A stretch of 64,000 nt of DNA, taken from positions 1 through 64,000 of the forward strand of contig NZ_BDBE01000025.1 of NCBI RefSeq assembly GCF_001612825.1. Direction: 5' to 3'. The position numbers and the translations under genes are program-made. The stretch comes from Nocardia caishijiensis NBRC 108228 (lineage in GTDB: Bacteria > Actinomycetota > Actinomycetes > Mycobacteriales > Mycobacteriaceae). Below, in pieces: positions 36,078-43,621 of the stretch (positions within the stretch are counted from its first letter, which is position 1; each line of letters opens with the position of its first letter). The notes under the pieces are model-generated. The model had not been told where the DNA came from. It ran no database searches and worked only from the letters and a program-made list of their open reading frames with translations.

Positions 36078-36096
36078 GCGAACAGCGAGCCGCGCG

Positions 36097-36263
36097 ATGA
36101 GTCACCTCGACCCAGATGTCCCCTGGCCGCCGTCCGTCGCCGAACTGACGCCGGTACTCGATGCCATGCGCGAAGCAGGATTCTTCACCACCAGGCACGC
36201 ACTGGACGCGTTCGGCACGACCGGTGCCGTCACGGCCGAGTTGCCCGAGGAGCAGGCCGATGA
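36097..36263 (+). CDS. short ORF, probably frameshifted at its end
   Basis: MSHLDPDVPWPPSVAELTPVLDAM... reads as a genuine small protein of about 55 residues (Pro-rich start, then TTRHALDAFGTTG). In frame it has no stop before the next gene and would run to 36954 as a shadow frame. A TGA that overlaps the next start (ATGA at 36260-36263) is out of frame. A one-base indel would give a normal stop, so either this copy is damaged or the sequence has an error. Confidence 0.45.
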
Positions 36264-36739
36264 CTCAGATCAGCCCACCAGTGACGGACTTTACCGAAAC
36301 GCCCCAATCGCGGTGCGAGTTCTACCGGCGTGTGTGTCACCTGCCCACAGTGATCGACCCACCTACCGGGCGGATCATGATGCGCGCCGGGTTGGTTGGG
36401 GCAGTGATGATGCCCGCCGAACTCGCCCAGCGGGTCAAAACTCTCCTCGATCAACGCGGTGTCGCGCCGTTGCCGATCATCGGGCACCCCCGCGCCGGAA
36501 TGTGGACATTCCTCGTGCGCTCCGATATCCGCCCGGTCGGGGACGCGATCGAGGTCGCCCGGTTGTGGAAAGCCCGCGTCGTGGTGATCGGCGATGGCGA
36601 TATCGCCTTGCCCTCACCGCTGCCAAACTCTCTTGTCCTGCGCACCTGGATTTCCCCGGCGATCGGCACGTTCCGGCCATCGGGGGCGGTCGTGCTCGAA
36701 TGCGCCCGTGCCTGCCTACCCAGGCAGTATCCGCGATGA
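36260..36739 (+). CDS. accessory protein of unknown function
   Basis: Protein of 159 residues. I recall similar actinobacterial proteins near mobile genes but cannot name a family. Visible: PTGRIMMRAGLVGAVMMPAELAQRVKTLLDQ, PIIGHPRAGMWTFLVR, VVVIGDGDIALPSP, and TWISPAIGTFRPSGAVV. Its start overlaps the preceding frame and its stop overlaps the next gene by ATGA, so the three are a coupled set. Confidence 0.6.
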   Translation: MTQISPPVTDFTETPQSRCEFYRRVCHLPTVIDPPTGRIMMRAGLVGAVMMPAELAQRVKTLLDQRGVAPLPIIGHPRAGMWTFLVRSDIRPVGDAIEVARLWKARVVVIGDGDIALPSPLPNSLVLRTWISPAIGTFRPSGAVVLECARACLPRQYPR

Positions 36740-36954
36740 GCACCGGCAGTGAGTCCCCGCGACCTCAGGAACCCGACATCCACATCCGCATCGAGTTCCC
36801 CAGTGTGCGAATGGATTTCGCTGCCTGTCTGACCGCTGCTCTGGTCTTCGTCCAAGACCTCACCGCCCGCCGCAACTGCACCATCGCCGTGAAGGTCGCT
36901 CGCTGCACCGGGCTGCGGCGATTACCGAACGAACGTCTGTTCTTGCTGCCCTGA
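36736..36954 (+). CDS. small hypothetical protein
   Basis: Protein of 72 residues (MSTGSESPRPQEPDIHIRIE...), coupled to the previous gene by ATGA. It has a short hydrophobic middle (ACLTAALVFVQDL) and a basic end. No family recognised. Confidence 0.5.
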   Translation: MSTGSESPRPQEPDIHIRIEFPSVRMDFAACLTAALVFVQDLTARRNCTIAVKVARCTGLRRLPNERLFLLP

Positions 36955-37075
36955 CCTGCACAGCCTCGCCACCGCGCCCTCGACAGGATGAATGGCCTTC
37001 ACGCCTGCCTGAATGTCAACGAGGGCCGAGTTTCGCCCATAGCGATCTAATACGCTCTGCCACAAGGAGATTCAC

Positions 37076-37483
37076 ATAAAGGCTCGGTCTGTTTCGGCCA
37101 TCGTCGCGACTTCGGCCCTGATCTGCTGGGGCACCGCTGCCACCGCAATGGCAGGTACGACGTCCAGCCACGGTTGCCAGATGCACTTCCATGACGGCAA
37201 GCCGTACTTCCAGCACAACGCGGTCATCGGCGGCGGCTACGTCACCTGTAGCACGCGGCCCGAGGTGTTTCACATCTCCCTTACCGTGCAGCACCGAGCT
37301 CGGGGTGGCAGCTGGCAGGTGCGCGGCGCCGAGGCATCCGACCAGACCCCCGACCCCCGGCTCAATATCGCCACCTACGCGCCGTGCCAGCCGGGGGCAT
37401 GGAGGGTCGTGGCTACGATCTCGGACAACCACGCCATCGGGTCGTACAGTGACAGTTCCACCGAGGCCATCATCAGCTGCTAG
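37076..37483 (+). CDS. secreted protein with apparent AUA start
   Basis: A signal peptide (KARSVSAIVATSALICWG, cleavage after TAATAMA) leads into a ~110-residue mature part with four cysteines (GCQ, TCS, PCQ, final SC), likely two disulfides. AAGGAG at 37064-37069 is spaced for a start at 37076, where the codon is ATA; no ATG, GTG or TTG lies nearby in frame upstream. The first ATG (37148) would cut off the signal. So it either starts at AUA or has lost its start codon. Family unknown. Confidence 0.6.
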   Translation: MKARSVSAIVATSALICWGTAATAMAGTTSSHGCQMHFHDGKPYFQHNAVIGGGYVTCSTRPEVFHISLTVQHRARGGSWQVRGAEASDQTPDPRLNIATYAPCQPGAWRVVATISDNHAIGSYSDSSTEAIISC

Positions 37484-37491
37484 GACCGACC

Positions 37492-37737
37492 GTGCATCGA
37501 CTGAACAATACGCGGACAAAGCTCCGGTACCTGCTGTTCGAGCGCCGTCATCACCGCAGCGACCGCAACGCCAAGGTCTTCTCACCATCGCGGGAATACG
37601 GCGGCTGGACAGTGCGCCCTGCCCGTGGATGGCGCTCGGTCAGGTGGATCACCCCGCCGCTCCACTTCACTTGTGACATTCCCGCCGACCAGCGCGAAGC
37701 CGCCGTTGACTGGGCAATGGAGAAGCTGGGGTTATAA
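37492..37737 (+). CDS. hypothetical protein of 81 residues
   Basis: GTG start 8 bp after the secreted protein stop. The peptide is basic (MHRLNNTRTKLRYLLFERRHHR), with WTVRPARGWRSVRWI and a last helix DQREAAVDWAMEKLGL. No family recognised; a coding role rests on position and length. Confidence 0.45.
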   Translation: MHRLNNTRTKLRYLLFERRHHRSDRNAKVFSPSREYGGWTVRPARGWRSVRWITPPLHFTCDIPADQREAAVDWAMEKLGL

Positions 37738-37848
37738 GGGTCTGGAACGACCCCTGGACGCGACGCTGACCAGGCACCGGATAGGCAGGCCGCACCTGCT
37801 GTCACACGTCCAACGGCGACCCGACACAAGGAATGCGTAACCAACATG

Positions 37849-37990
37849 TGACCCCGGCCAGCATCGCGACCTGCTCGCGACGCAATCCCGGTGTCCGCCG
37901 CCGACCACTCACCGGCAGGCCGAACTCACCCGGCGCGATCCGCTCCCGTCGGGACCGCAGAAAATCCCGCAACTGTTCTCGTTCATGCCA
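37849..37990 (-). pseudogene. 5' remnant of an XRE/MmyB-type regulator
   Basis: Read on the minus strand it gives REQLRDFLRSRRERIAPGEF...GRRRTPGLRREQVAMLAGV, matching residues ~10-50 of the intact protein at 39213-40058. Similarity ends at 37849, inside the HTH. The 3' remnant at 33721-33826 lies on the same strand in the order expected if one gene had been split by the material between. Confidence 0.75.
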
Positions 37991-38074
37991 CTCCGACCAT
38001 GTATCCCAACGTGATCAATCAGGCTGGTGCGGCGCCCTGGGCGGGTGGGCCGCCGCACGGACGCGTGACGGCGG

Positions 38075-38671
38075 TCAGGATCCGGTGTGTGGTGAGGTGA
38101 GCAGGGTTTCGGCGAGCTCTCGTGCCAACTCGGTCGCTCGCACCGGCGGTGGCTCACCGTTGTGGAAGTAGGGGCGGACCACGGCCAGTGGCATGTCGAC
38201 GAGGGTGAACAGGATGCGGTCGTGGGGGAGGCCGGTCTGTTCGGCGAGTGCTGCGACGGCGGTCCGCAGGGTTTGTCTTCGTATCGCGTCGTGTTCGGCC
38301 AGCTCGGCGCGGGCCGACTCCGGCCACTCGTCCGGTGTGAAGGTCCTGGCACCGGCTTGCAACACGATGGCCTCGGCGAGGTTGTCGCGGCACCAGTCGA
38401 CGATCCAGGCCGAGGCGGCAACGGCGTCCGCCGTCGACGGCGCGACACCGACGACGCGCGAATATCCCTCGAGGAAGCGACGACCGGACCGCAACCACAG
38501 CGCGGCCAGCAGAGCGGGGCGGTCCGGGAAACGGTGATAGATCGAGCCGCTCGGTGCGCCGATCGACCGCGCCACGGCGGCCATCGTCACCGCACGCGAT
38601 CCCTGCGCGGCGAACAGCCGAGCCGCGGCGTCCAGGAAGCTGTCGTGATCATGCAGCGGGGGTCTTCCCAT
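38075..38671 (-). CDS. TetR-family regulator
   Basis: Protein of 198 residues. N-terminal HTH (about 8-55): FLDAAARLFAAQGSRAVTMAAVARSIGAPSGSIYHRFPDRPALL. The ligand domain is not specific. It faces the SnoaL-like gene across 62 bp that contain two matching palindromes, so it probably represses that gene and itself. Confidence 0.93.
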   Translation of the reverse strand: MGRPPLHDHDSFLDAAARLFAAQGSRAVTMAAVARSIGAPSGSIYHRFPDRPALLAALWLRSGRRFLEGYSRVVGVAPSTADAVAASAWIVDWCRDNLAEAIVLQAGARTFTPDEWPESARAELAEHDAIRRQTLRTAVAALAEQTGLPHDRILFTLVDMPLAVVRPYFHNGEPPPVRATELARELAETLLTSPHTGS

Positions 38672-38675
38672 GATG

Positions 38676-38691
38676 TAGAGACTATGCTCTA
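38676..38691. promoter_or_regulatory. TetR operator 1 (predicted)
   Basis: TAGAGACTATGCTCTA: half sites TAGAG and CTCTA around six bases, five bp from the TetR start. Confidence 0.65.
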
Positions 38692-38700
38692 ATTTCGTTT

Positions 38701-38716
38701 TAGGGACATATCTCTA
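38701..38716. promoter_or_regulatory. TetR operator 2 (predicted)
   Basis: TAGGGACATATCTCTA: same half sites and spacing as operator 1, one base different in the left half, 25 bp away. It lies next to the ribosome site of the SnoaL-like gene. Confidence 0.65.
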
Positions 38717-38733
38717 AAAAACAGGAGTCGAGA

Positions 38734-39132
38734 ATGACTGCACGTAGCGTGGCGGAGAAGCTGTACACGGCGTTCGCGGAATCCGATGGTGGCGCGCTCG
38801 CGGCGTTGCTCGATCCGTCGTTCACGGCACAGGTCAGCGCGGGTATGCCGCTGGGTGTCGGCGGCGCGATCCCCGATCCGCGGACGATGCTGGTCGAGGT
38901 GTGGGGTGCCATCTTCGCCGCATACGACGCCGCGCCGTATCCCGACGAATTCGTCGAGGTGGGCGGTGGCCGGGTCATCGTGTTCGGTGCGTACCGAGGA
39001 ACCAGCCGGTCGACCGGTGTCGCATTCGAGGCCGCGTTCGCCCATGACCTGACGATCGCCGACGACAAGGTCACGTCGCTGATCCAGATCACCGACACCG
39101 AACAGTGGCCGGACGCGCGGATTCGCGGATAG
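38734..39132 (+). CDS. SnoaL/NTF2-like protein
   Basis: Protein of 132 residues with the cone-shaped NTF2-like fold pattern: VAEKLYTAFAESDGGALAALLDPSF, then VIVFGAYRGTSRSTGVAFEAAFAHDLTIADDKVTSLIQITDTEQW. These include isomerases, cyclases and binding proteins; activity not predictable. ATG behind AGGAG; divergent from and probably controlled by the TetR gene. Confidence 0.85.
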   Translation: MTARSVAEKLYTAFAESDGGALAALLDPSFTAQVSAGMPLGVGGAIPDPRTMLVEVWGAIFAAYDAAPYPDEFVEVGGGRVIVFGAYRGTSRSTGVAFEAAFAHDLTIADDKVTSLIQITDTEQWPDARIRG

Positions 39133-39212
39133 GACGTCGCGGCGAGGTCGAGTATCGCAGTGGTTCGGCGCGGAAGGGGGTGTCGATGTGCCCTGGCCGC
39201 ACCGCCGACAGC

Positions 39213-40058
39213 TCAGGCGGATTCGGTGAGGCGGAGATGGGGGAGGGCGGTCAGGCGCTCGCGAGTGGACGTGCCAGGTTTCGGGTTGTAGAGCACCACA
39301 GACCAATTCGGGTTGTCGGCGACGGTGAGAGTTGTCGCGTCGAAGTACAGTTCACCGACTTCGGGATGGTGCAGGGCGTTGACGGCTTGGGCGGGGACGC
39401 CGACTTCGTGACGATCCCACAGCTGTGCGAATTCGGGCGAGACGGCGGCGAGTTCCTTTGCCACGCGGTCGAACTCGTCGTCGTGCGGGACGAGCGCCGC
39501 GTCGGCTCGGTAGGCCGCGACGACTCCGGGCGCCGCCTCGGCCCAGATCTCGGGCAGACCGCGGTAGCGGGGGCTGGTGAAGAAGGTGACGAGGCAGTTG
39601 TGTGGTTCCCCGTCGTCGCAGCCGAATACGCAACCGGCAAGAGTGTTGAGCGCCAGAATGTTCCAGTACCGGTCGCGCACTATCGCGGGCCCACGTTCCC
39701 ACCCGTCGAGCAGCGCCCGGACCTCCTCGCTCACCTCCGCCCCCGAACCATTCGCGGGCGGCGGGTTGAGTCCGGCGAGCAGATACAGGTGGGCACGTTC
39801 GGGCTCGTTCATTCGCAGGACCCGCGCGACGGCATCGAGAACATCGCTGGAGACCGAAATGTCGCGTCCTTGCTCGAGCCACGTGTACCAAGACACGCCG
39901 ACTCCCGCAAGCATCGCGACCTCCTCGCGGCGTAGTCCGGGCGTCCGACGCCGCCCACCCATGGGCAACCCGACCTCGCCGGGAGATATCCGCTCTCGCC
40001 TGGCCCGCAGAAACTCGCGCAATTGTCCTCGCCGCCGAACCGATGCCGCACCGATCAT
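39213..40058 (-). CDS. XRE regulator with MmyB-like ligand domain
   Basis: Protein of 281 residues. HTH at about 10-70 (RQL-type start, GRRRTPGLRREEVAMLAGVGVSWYTWLEQGRDISVS) followed by the MmyB-like domain (about 100-270) with WNILALNTLAGCVFG and ending SVVLYNPKPGTSTRERL. MmyB of Streptomyces regulates methylenomycin; many homologues sit beside the enzyme they control, but none is evident. Remnants of a close relative lie at 33721 and 37849. The ATG at 40058 gives the family length; the open frame runs further upstream. Confidence 0.92.
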   Translation of the reverse strand: MIGAASVRRRGQLREFLRARRERISPGEVGLPMGGRRRTPGLRREEVAMLAGVGVSWYTWLEQGRDISVSSDVLDAVARVLRMNEPERAHLYLLAGLNPPPANGSGAEVSEEVRALLDGWERGPAIVRDRYWNILALNTLAGCVFGCDDGEPHNCLVTFFTSPRYRGLPEIWAEAAPGVVAAYRADAALVPHDDEFDRVAKELAAVSPEFAQLWDRHEVGVPAQAVNALHHPEVGELYFDATTLTVADNPNWSVVLYNPKPGTSTRERLTALPHLRLTESA

Positions 40059-40331
40059 CACCCCAACGTAGTCAGCCGCGCTGGAGGCGAGGTAGGGCCG
40101 CAGGCGAGCGGTGTCATCCGAGGGGGCACGCACAAACGTCGTGGGGCTGTGGTCGACGGCGATGACGCCTTCGCGCTGCCCACCCCCTACGTAGGTGGTG
40201 CCGAGGTCGTGGTCGGTCCGAGCGCCCACGCTGGAATAGGCTCTCGGGTGGTGCGGGCACCGGCAGATCGACCCACTGGCGCGACAGCGCGGACCGTCGA
40301 CCTTGAAGTACCGTCGCTGGAGGGGTGGGGC

Positions 40332-40982
40332 ATGACATCGGAGAAGGGCACCGGCGGCGTCGAGGTCGAATCGTCGGACAACAGCTGGCGATTCGCCGAC
40401 GGTGTACTGCAGTCGGGAACGACGCGAGCGGTTGTTCCCGACATCGATTGGTTCGAAAGCTGGACCTACGCCGAGTTTCTCGGCAGCGACCAGCTCGTGC
40501 TCGCGCTGAATACCGGTCAGCCCTACGACTGGGACGGTTCCTTCGGCAATCGACAGGGCTTTGTCATGGTGCTGCACCGTGGCCAAGACCAGCCGTGGGA
40601 GGTCGCCGCTTTCGAATGGGGCCTCGCCGCCCGGGACCACGACGAAGATTTCGTTCCCGAAGTCATTGTCTGGCATCCGCGTGGCGTACTGGCGTGGCTG
40701 TACAAAGGTGACCTCCAATGGCATGTGCGGAAGGCGCCGCCGGACGCCGTCACCCGTGGGGCGCCGTTGTACCTCGGCGACCGCGACTCAGACCTCGGCC
40801 TCACCGCCCATTCGGGGGAGCTGTACGACGTCGGTCATGCGATGACGCTGGATGAGGTCGGCCGCATCCTCACGGTGCGCGACGGCGAGAGAATCTGCCT
40901 GATCGACGTCGACGACAACCTGCGATCCACCGACGGGCATACCTGGACGCCTATCCCCGAGGGCCTGATCTCCCGGCATTGA
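40332..40982 (+). CDS. hypothetical protein of 216 residues
   Basis: Soluble protein rich in Asp and Trp, with WFESWTYAEFLGSDQLVLALNTGQPYDWDG, EVIVWHPRGVLAWLYKGDLQWHVRK and a Trp-rich end. The strand-turn pattern suggests an all-beta fold. No family recognised. ATG behind GGAGGGGTGGGG; the reading frame extends upstream without support. It converges on the RidA gene. Confidence 0.65.
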   Translation: MTSEKGTGGVEVESSDNSWRFADGVLQSGTTRAVVPDIDWFESWTYAEFLGSDQLVLALNTGQPYDWDGSFGNRQGFVMVLHRGQDQPWEVAAFEWGLAARDHDEDFVPEVIVWHPRGVLAWLYKGDLQWHVRKAPPDAVTRGAPLYLGDRDSDLGLTAHSGELYDVGHAMTLDEVGRILTVRDGERICLIDVDDNLRSTDGHTWTPIPEGLISRH

Positions 40983-40998
40983 CCGCTCTCGCCGAGGA

Positions 40999-41409
40999 TC
41001 AATCGACGATGGCCGTCGCCTCCAACTCCACCATGATGTCAGCTTCGAACAGGTAGTCCACGCCGATGAGCGATGCGGGCGGCATCGGGTTCGGCAGGCC
41101 GATCTCCGCGGCGACCGATTCCACACCGGCCATGAACGCGCCCATCTGATCCGGGGTCCATCCGGTGACGTAGAACGTCAGGCGGAGGACATCGGCGAAC
41201 GACGCGCCCGCTCCGGCCAGTCCGACGGCGGTGTTGCGCAGTGCCTGGGCGACTTGCCCGGCGAGGTCACCCGGCGCGACCGGCGTGCCATCGGCCAGCC
41301 GCGCGACCTGACCGCTGATGTGCACGTGCCGCGATCCGGTGCCCACTGCCACGTGATGGTAAGGGGTGGGCTGCAGCATCCCCTCGGGGGTGAAGTGCTC
41401 GACAGTCAT
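40999..41409 (-). CDS. RidA/YjgF family protein
   Basis: Protein of 136 residues. Family features: HVHISGQVARLADGTPV, AQALRNTAVGLAGAGASFADVLRLTFYVTGW, PASLIGVDYLFEADIMVELEATAIVD. RidA deaminates reactive enamine/imine intermediates; the catalytic Arg of RidA is not clearly present, so it may be another YjgF subgroup. It is divergent from an HxlR regulator. Confidence 0.9.
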   Translation of the reverse strand: MTVEHFTPEGMLQPTPYHHVAVGTGSRHVHISGQVARLADGTPVAPGDLAGQVAQALRNTAVGLAGAGASFADVLRLTFYVTGWTPDQMGAFMAGVESVAAEIGLPNPMPPASLIGVDYLFEADIMVELEATAIVD

Positions 41410-41427
41410 GGTCCGCTCCGTTCGTTG

Positions 41428-41448
41428 TAAGTATCGCTAAGCTACTTA
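41428..41448. promoter_or_regulatory. predicted HxlR operator
   Basis: TAAGTA (41428-41433) and TACTTA (41443-41448) form an inverted repeat with a 9-bp spacer in the gap between the RidA and HxlR starts. Confidence 0.5.
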
Positions 41449-41485
41449 GTGCACGAAGGACACTTCAACGAAACCAGGTTTCAGC

Positions 41486-41866
41486 ATGGATACCGCCGAC
41501 GAGCTCCGCATCGACACCGCCCACCGCGAGCTGCTGGATCAGGTGCTCGACAAGTGGTCGCTCAGTGTCTTGAACGAACTCTGCGAACGACCTTCCAGAT
41601 TCAACGAACTGCGCCGAGCGATCCCCACGGTGACGCAGAAATCGCTCACCGCGACGCTGCGCAGACTCGAGCGCAACGGGGTGGTCGAACGCGACGTGGT
41701 CGGGACGCGTCCCGTGGCGATCGAGTACCGGATCACCCCGCTCGGCAAGACCCTGCGTCATCCGGTCGATGTCCTGCTCGCCTGGGCGGCGGACCAGATG
41801 CCCGCGATCCACCGAGCCCGGGCCGCTTACGACGAGCGGGAGGACGCCGAACTGGAGGCGCGGTGA
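41486..41866 (+). CDS. HxlR-family regulator
   Basis: Protein of 126 residues; winged helix with the family signature DKWSLSVLNELCERPSRFNELRRAIPTVTQKSLTATLRRLERNGVVERDV. It lacks the usual N-terminal cysteine of redox-sensing members. It probably controls the divergent RidA gene. Confidence 0.92.
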   Translation: MDTADELRIDTAHRELLDQVLDKWSLSVLNELCERPSRFNELRRAIPTVTQKSLTATLRRLERNGVVERDVVGTRPVAIEYRITPLGKTLRHPVDVLLAWAADQMPAIHRARAAYDEREDAELEAR

Positions 41867-41925
41867 ACGTGGCGATCTAGGCCACGCCGCCGTCCCCTGT
41901 CGGTAGGCGGGCTTAGGCTGACCAC

Positions 41926-42525
41926 GTGTCGGTGCTGCCTCTGATTTTCACCGCTGGCTGGGCCAGTGGGATCAACGCGTACGCGGTGGTGTTCCTGCTC
42001 GGCCTGTTCGGTCGGATCGGCTGGACCGACGACGTACCCGCGGGGTTGGAACGCACCGATGTGCTCGTCGCGGCGGGCGTGCTGTTCCTCATCGAAGCCG
42101 TGGCCGACAAGATCCCGTATCTCGACTCGTTCTGGGACGCGGTGCACACGGTGGTGCGACCGGCTTCCGGTGCGGTGGTGTCGGCTTTGATCGCCGGACA
42201 GGATGATTCGCTGCCGACATTGTTCGCCGCCGCCGTGGGCGGCACGACCGCGCTGGCCAGCCATATCGTCAAAGCCGGAACGCGGATGGCGATCAACACC
42301 TCACCGGAACCGGTCACCAATATCGCGATGAGTACCGCCGAGGACTTGAGCGTCGGCGGCATCATCACCCTCGCTGTGTTCTTTCCGGTGTTGGCTGCCG
42401 TTGTCGCCGCGATCTTGCTGGCGATCGGGTTGTGGGTCGTGTACTCGTGTGCCAGCCGGATCCGTCGCTACCTGCGCCGCAGAAGAGAACGGCGCCAGGC
42501 GCGGGCGGTCGACGCGCTCGAGTAG
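41926..42525 (+). CDS. DUF4126 membrane protein
   Basis: Protein of 199 residues with about four membrane segments: FTAGWASGINAYAVVFLLGLFGRIG at the start, LVAAGVLFLIEAVADKIPYLDSFWD, a glycine-rich pair, and IITLAVFFPVLAAVVAAILLAIGLW near the end, then a basic tail. Family of unknown role. GTG start. Confidence 0.87.
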   Translation: MSVLPLIFTAGWASGINAYAVVFLLGLFGRIGWTDDVPAGLERTDVLVAAGVLFLIEAVADKIPYLDSFWDAVHTVVRPASGAVVSALIAGQDDSLPTLFAAAVGGTTALASHIVKAGTRMAINTSPEPVTNIAMSTAEDLSVGGIITLAVFFPVLAAVVAAILLAIGLWVVYSCASRIRRYLRRRRERRQARAVDALE

Positions 42526-42526
42526 G

Positions 42527-43537
42527 TCACCGCAGCTGCGGTGCCACCTTCGAACCGAGCAGATCGATGGTGTGCAGCACCTTCTCCGGCGCCAGTGTGC
42601 CGACGCTGGTGTGCAGCATGAACCGGTCGAGCCTGAGTGTGTCGCGGACATCGGCGATCTTGGCGGCCACGTAGTCGGGAGTGCCGACGAACAGCGACCC
42701 GCTCTGGGAACGCAGCGCATCGAACTGCTGACGCGTCATCGGTCCCCATCCGCGCTCGCGGCCGATCACCGACATCGCCATCGCGTACGGCTCGTAGAAG
42801 TCGGCGACCGCCTGCTCGTCGGTGTCGGCGAGGTAGCCGTGCGCGTGCACCGCCACCGGCTGCTTCTCGTGACCGCCCTCGGCCAGCGCCCGGTGATACA
42901 GCTCGACCAGCGGCTTGAACCGCGCGGGCTGCCCACCGATGATGGCGATCGCCAACGGCAGGCCGAGCAGCCCGGCGCGGATCACCGATTCGGGACTGCC
43001 GCCGACCGCGATCCACACCGGCAGCGGCCGGTCGTCGGTGCGCGGGTAGACGGTGGCCTCGCGCAGCGGTGCGCGGAACCGGCCCGACCAGGTCACCGGC
43101 TCCTCCTCGCGCAGGCGAAGCAGCAGGGCCAGCTTCTCCTCGAACAGTGCGTCGTAATCGCCCAGGTCGTAACCGAACAGGGGGAACGATTCGGTGAAAG
43201 ACCCACGCCCGGCCATCAATTCGGCGCGCCCGTTCGACAGGCCGTCCAGCGTCGCGAAGTCCTGATACACGCGCACCGGGTCGTCGGAGCTGAGCACTGT
43301 CACGGCGCTGGTCAGCTGGATCCGTTCGGTGCGGGCGGCCGCTGCGGCCAGTACGACGGCCGGTGCGGACGCCGCGAAATCCTGGCGATGATGCTCACCG
43401 ACGCCGTACACGTCCAGTCCCGCGGCCTCGGTGGCCACGGCCTCGTCGACCACCTGACGCAGCCGCTGTGCCGCCGTCGGCGCGGGCAGATCGCCCGTGG
43501 GGTACCGCTCGGCGAAGGTGGTGAGCCCCAGTTCCAT
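42527..43537 (-). CDS. LLM-class flavin-dependent oxidoreductase
   Basis: Protein of 336 residues of the bacterial luciferase-like fold: VGEHHRQDFAASAPAVVLAAAAARTERIQLTSAVTVLSSDDPVRVYQDFATLDGLSNGR, and GGSPESVIRAGLLGLPLAIAIIGG. Such enzymes use FMN or F420; which one is not clear. The stop is only 2 bp from the convergent DUF4126 stop. It is divergent from the molybdoenzyme gene, with a palindrome between. Confidence 0.92.
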   Translation of the reverse strand: MELGLTTFAERYPTGDLPAPTAAQRLRQVVDEAVATEAAGLDVYGVGEHHRQDFAASAPAVVLAAAAARTERIQLTSAVTVLSSDDPVRVYQDFATLDGLSNGRAELMAGRGSFTESFPLFGYDLGDYDALFEEKLALLLRLREEEPVTWSGRFRAPLREATVYPRTDDRPLPVWIAVGGSPESVIRAGLLGLPLAIAIIGGQPARFKPLVELYHRALAEGGHEKQPVAVHAHGYLADTDEQAVADFYEPYAMAMSVIGRERGWGPMTRQQFDALRSQSGSLFVGTPDYVAAKIADVRDTLRLDRFMLHTSVGTLAPEKVLHTIDLLGSKVAPQLR

Positions 43538-43579
43538 GTGAACCTCGTTTCCAGGTCGCGTGCTGTTCTCCAGCATAAA

Positions 43580-43593
43580 CGGACCGTGGTCCG
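43580..43593. promoter_or_regulatory. palindrome between LLM and molybdoenzyme genes
   Basis: CGGACCGTGGTCCG: perfect 6-bp arms around GT, in the 84-bp divergent gap, of a kind often bound by TetR-family repressors. No regulator gene is adjacent. Confidence 0.5.
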
Positions 43594-43621
43594 AAATGAT
43601 TCCCGATATGCTGAGAGCATC

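Noticed and set aside
42401..43621. Long N-terminal extension of the molybdoenzyme
   Set aside because: It is antisense to the LLM gene; the family start fits the ATG at 43622.
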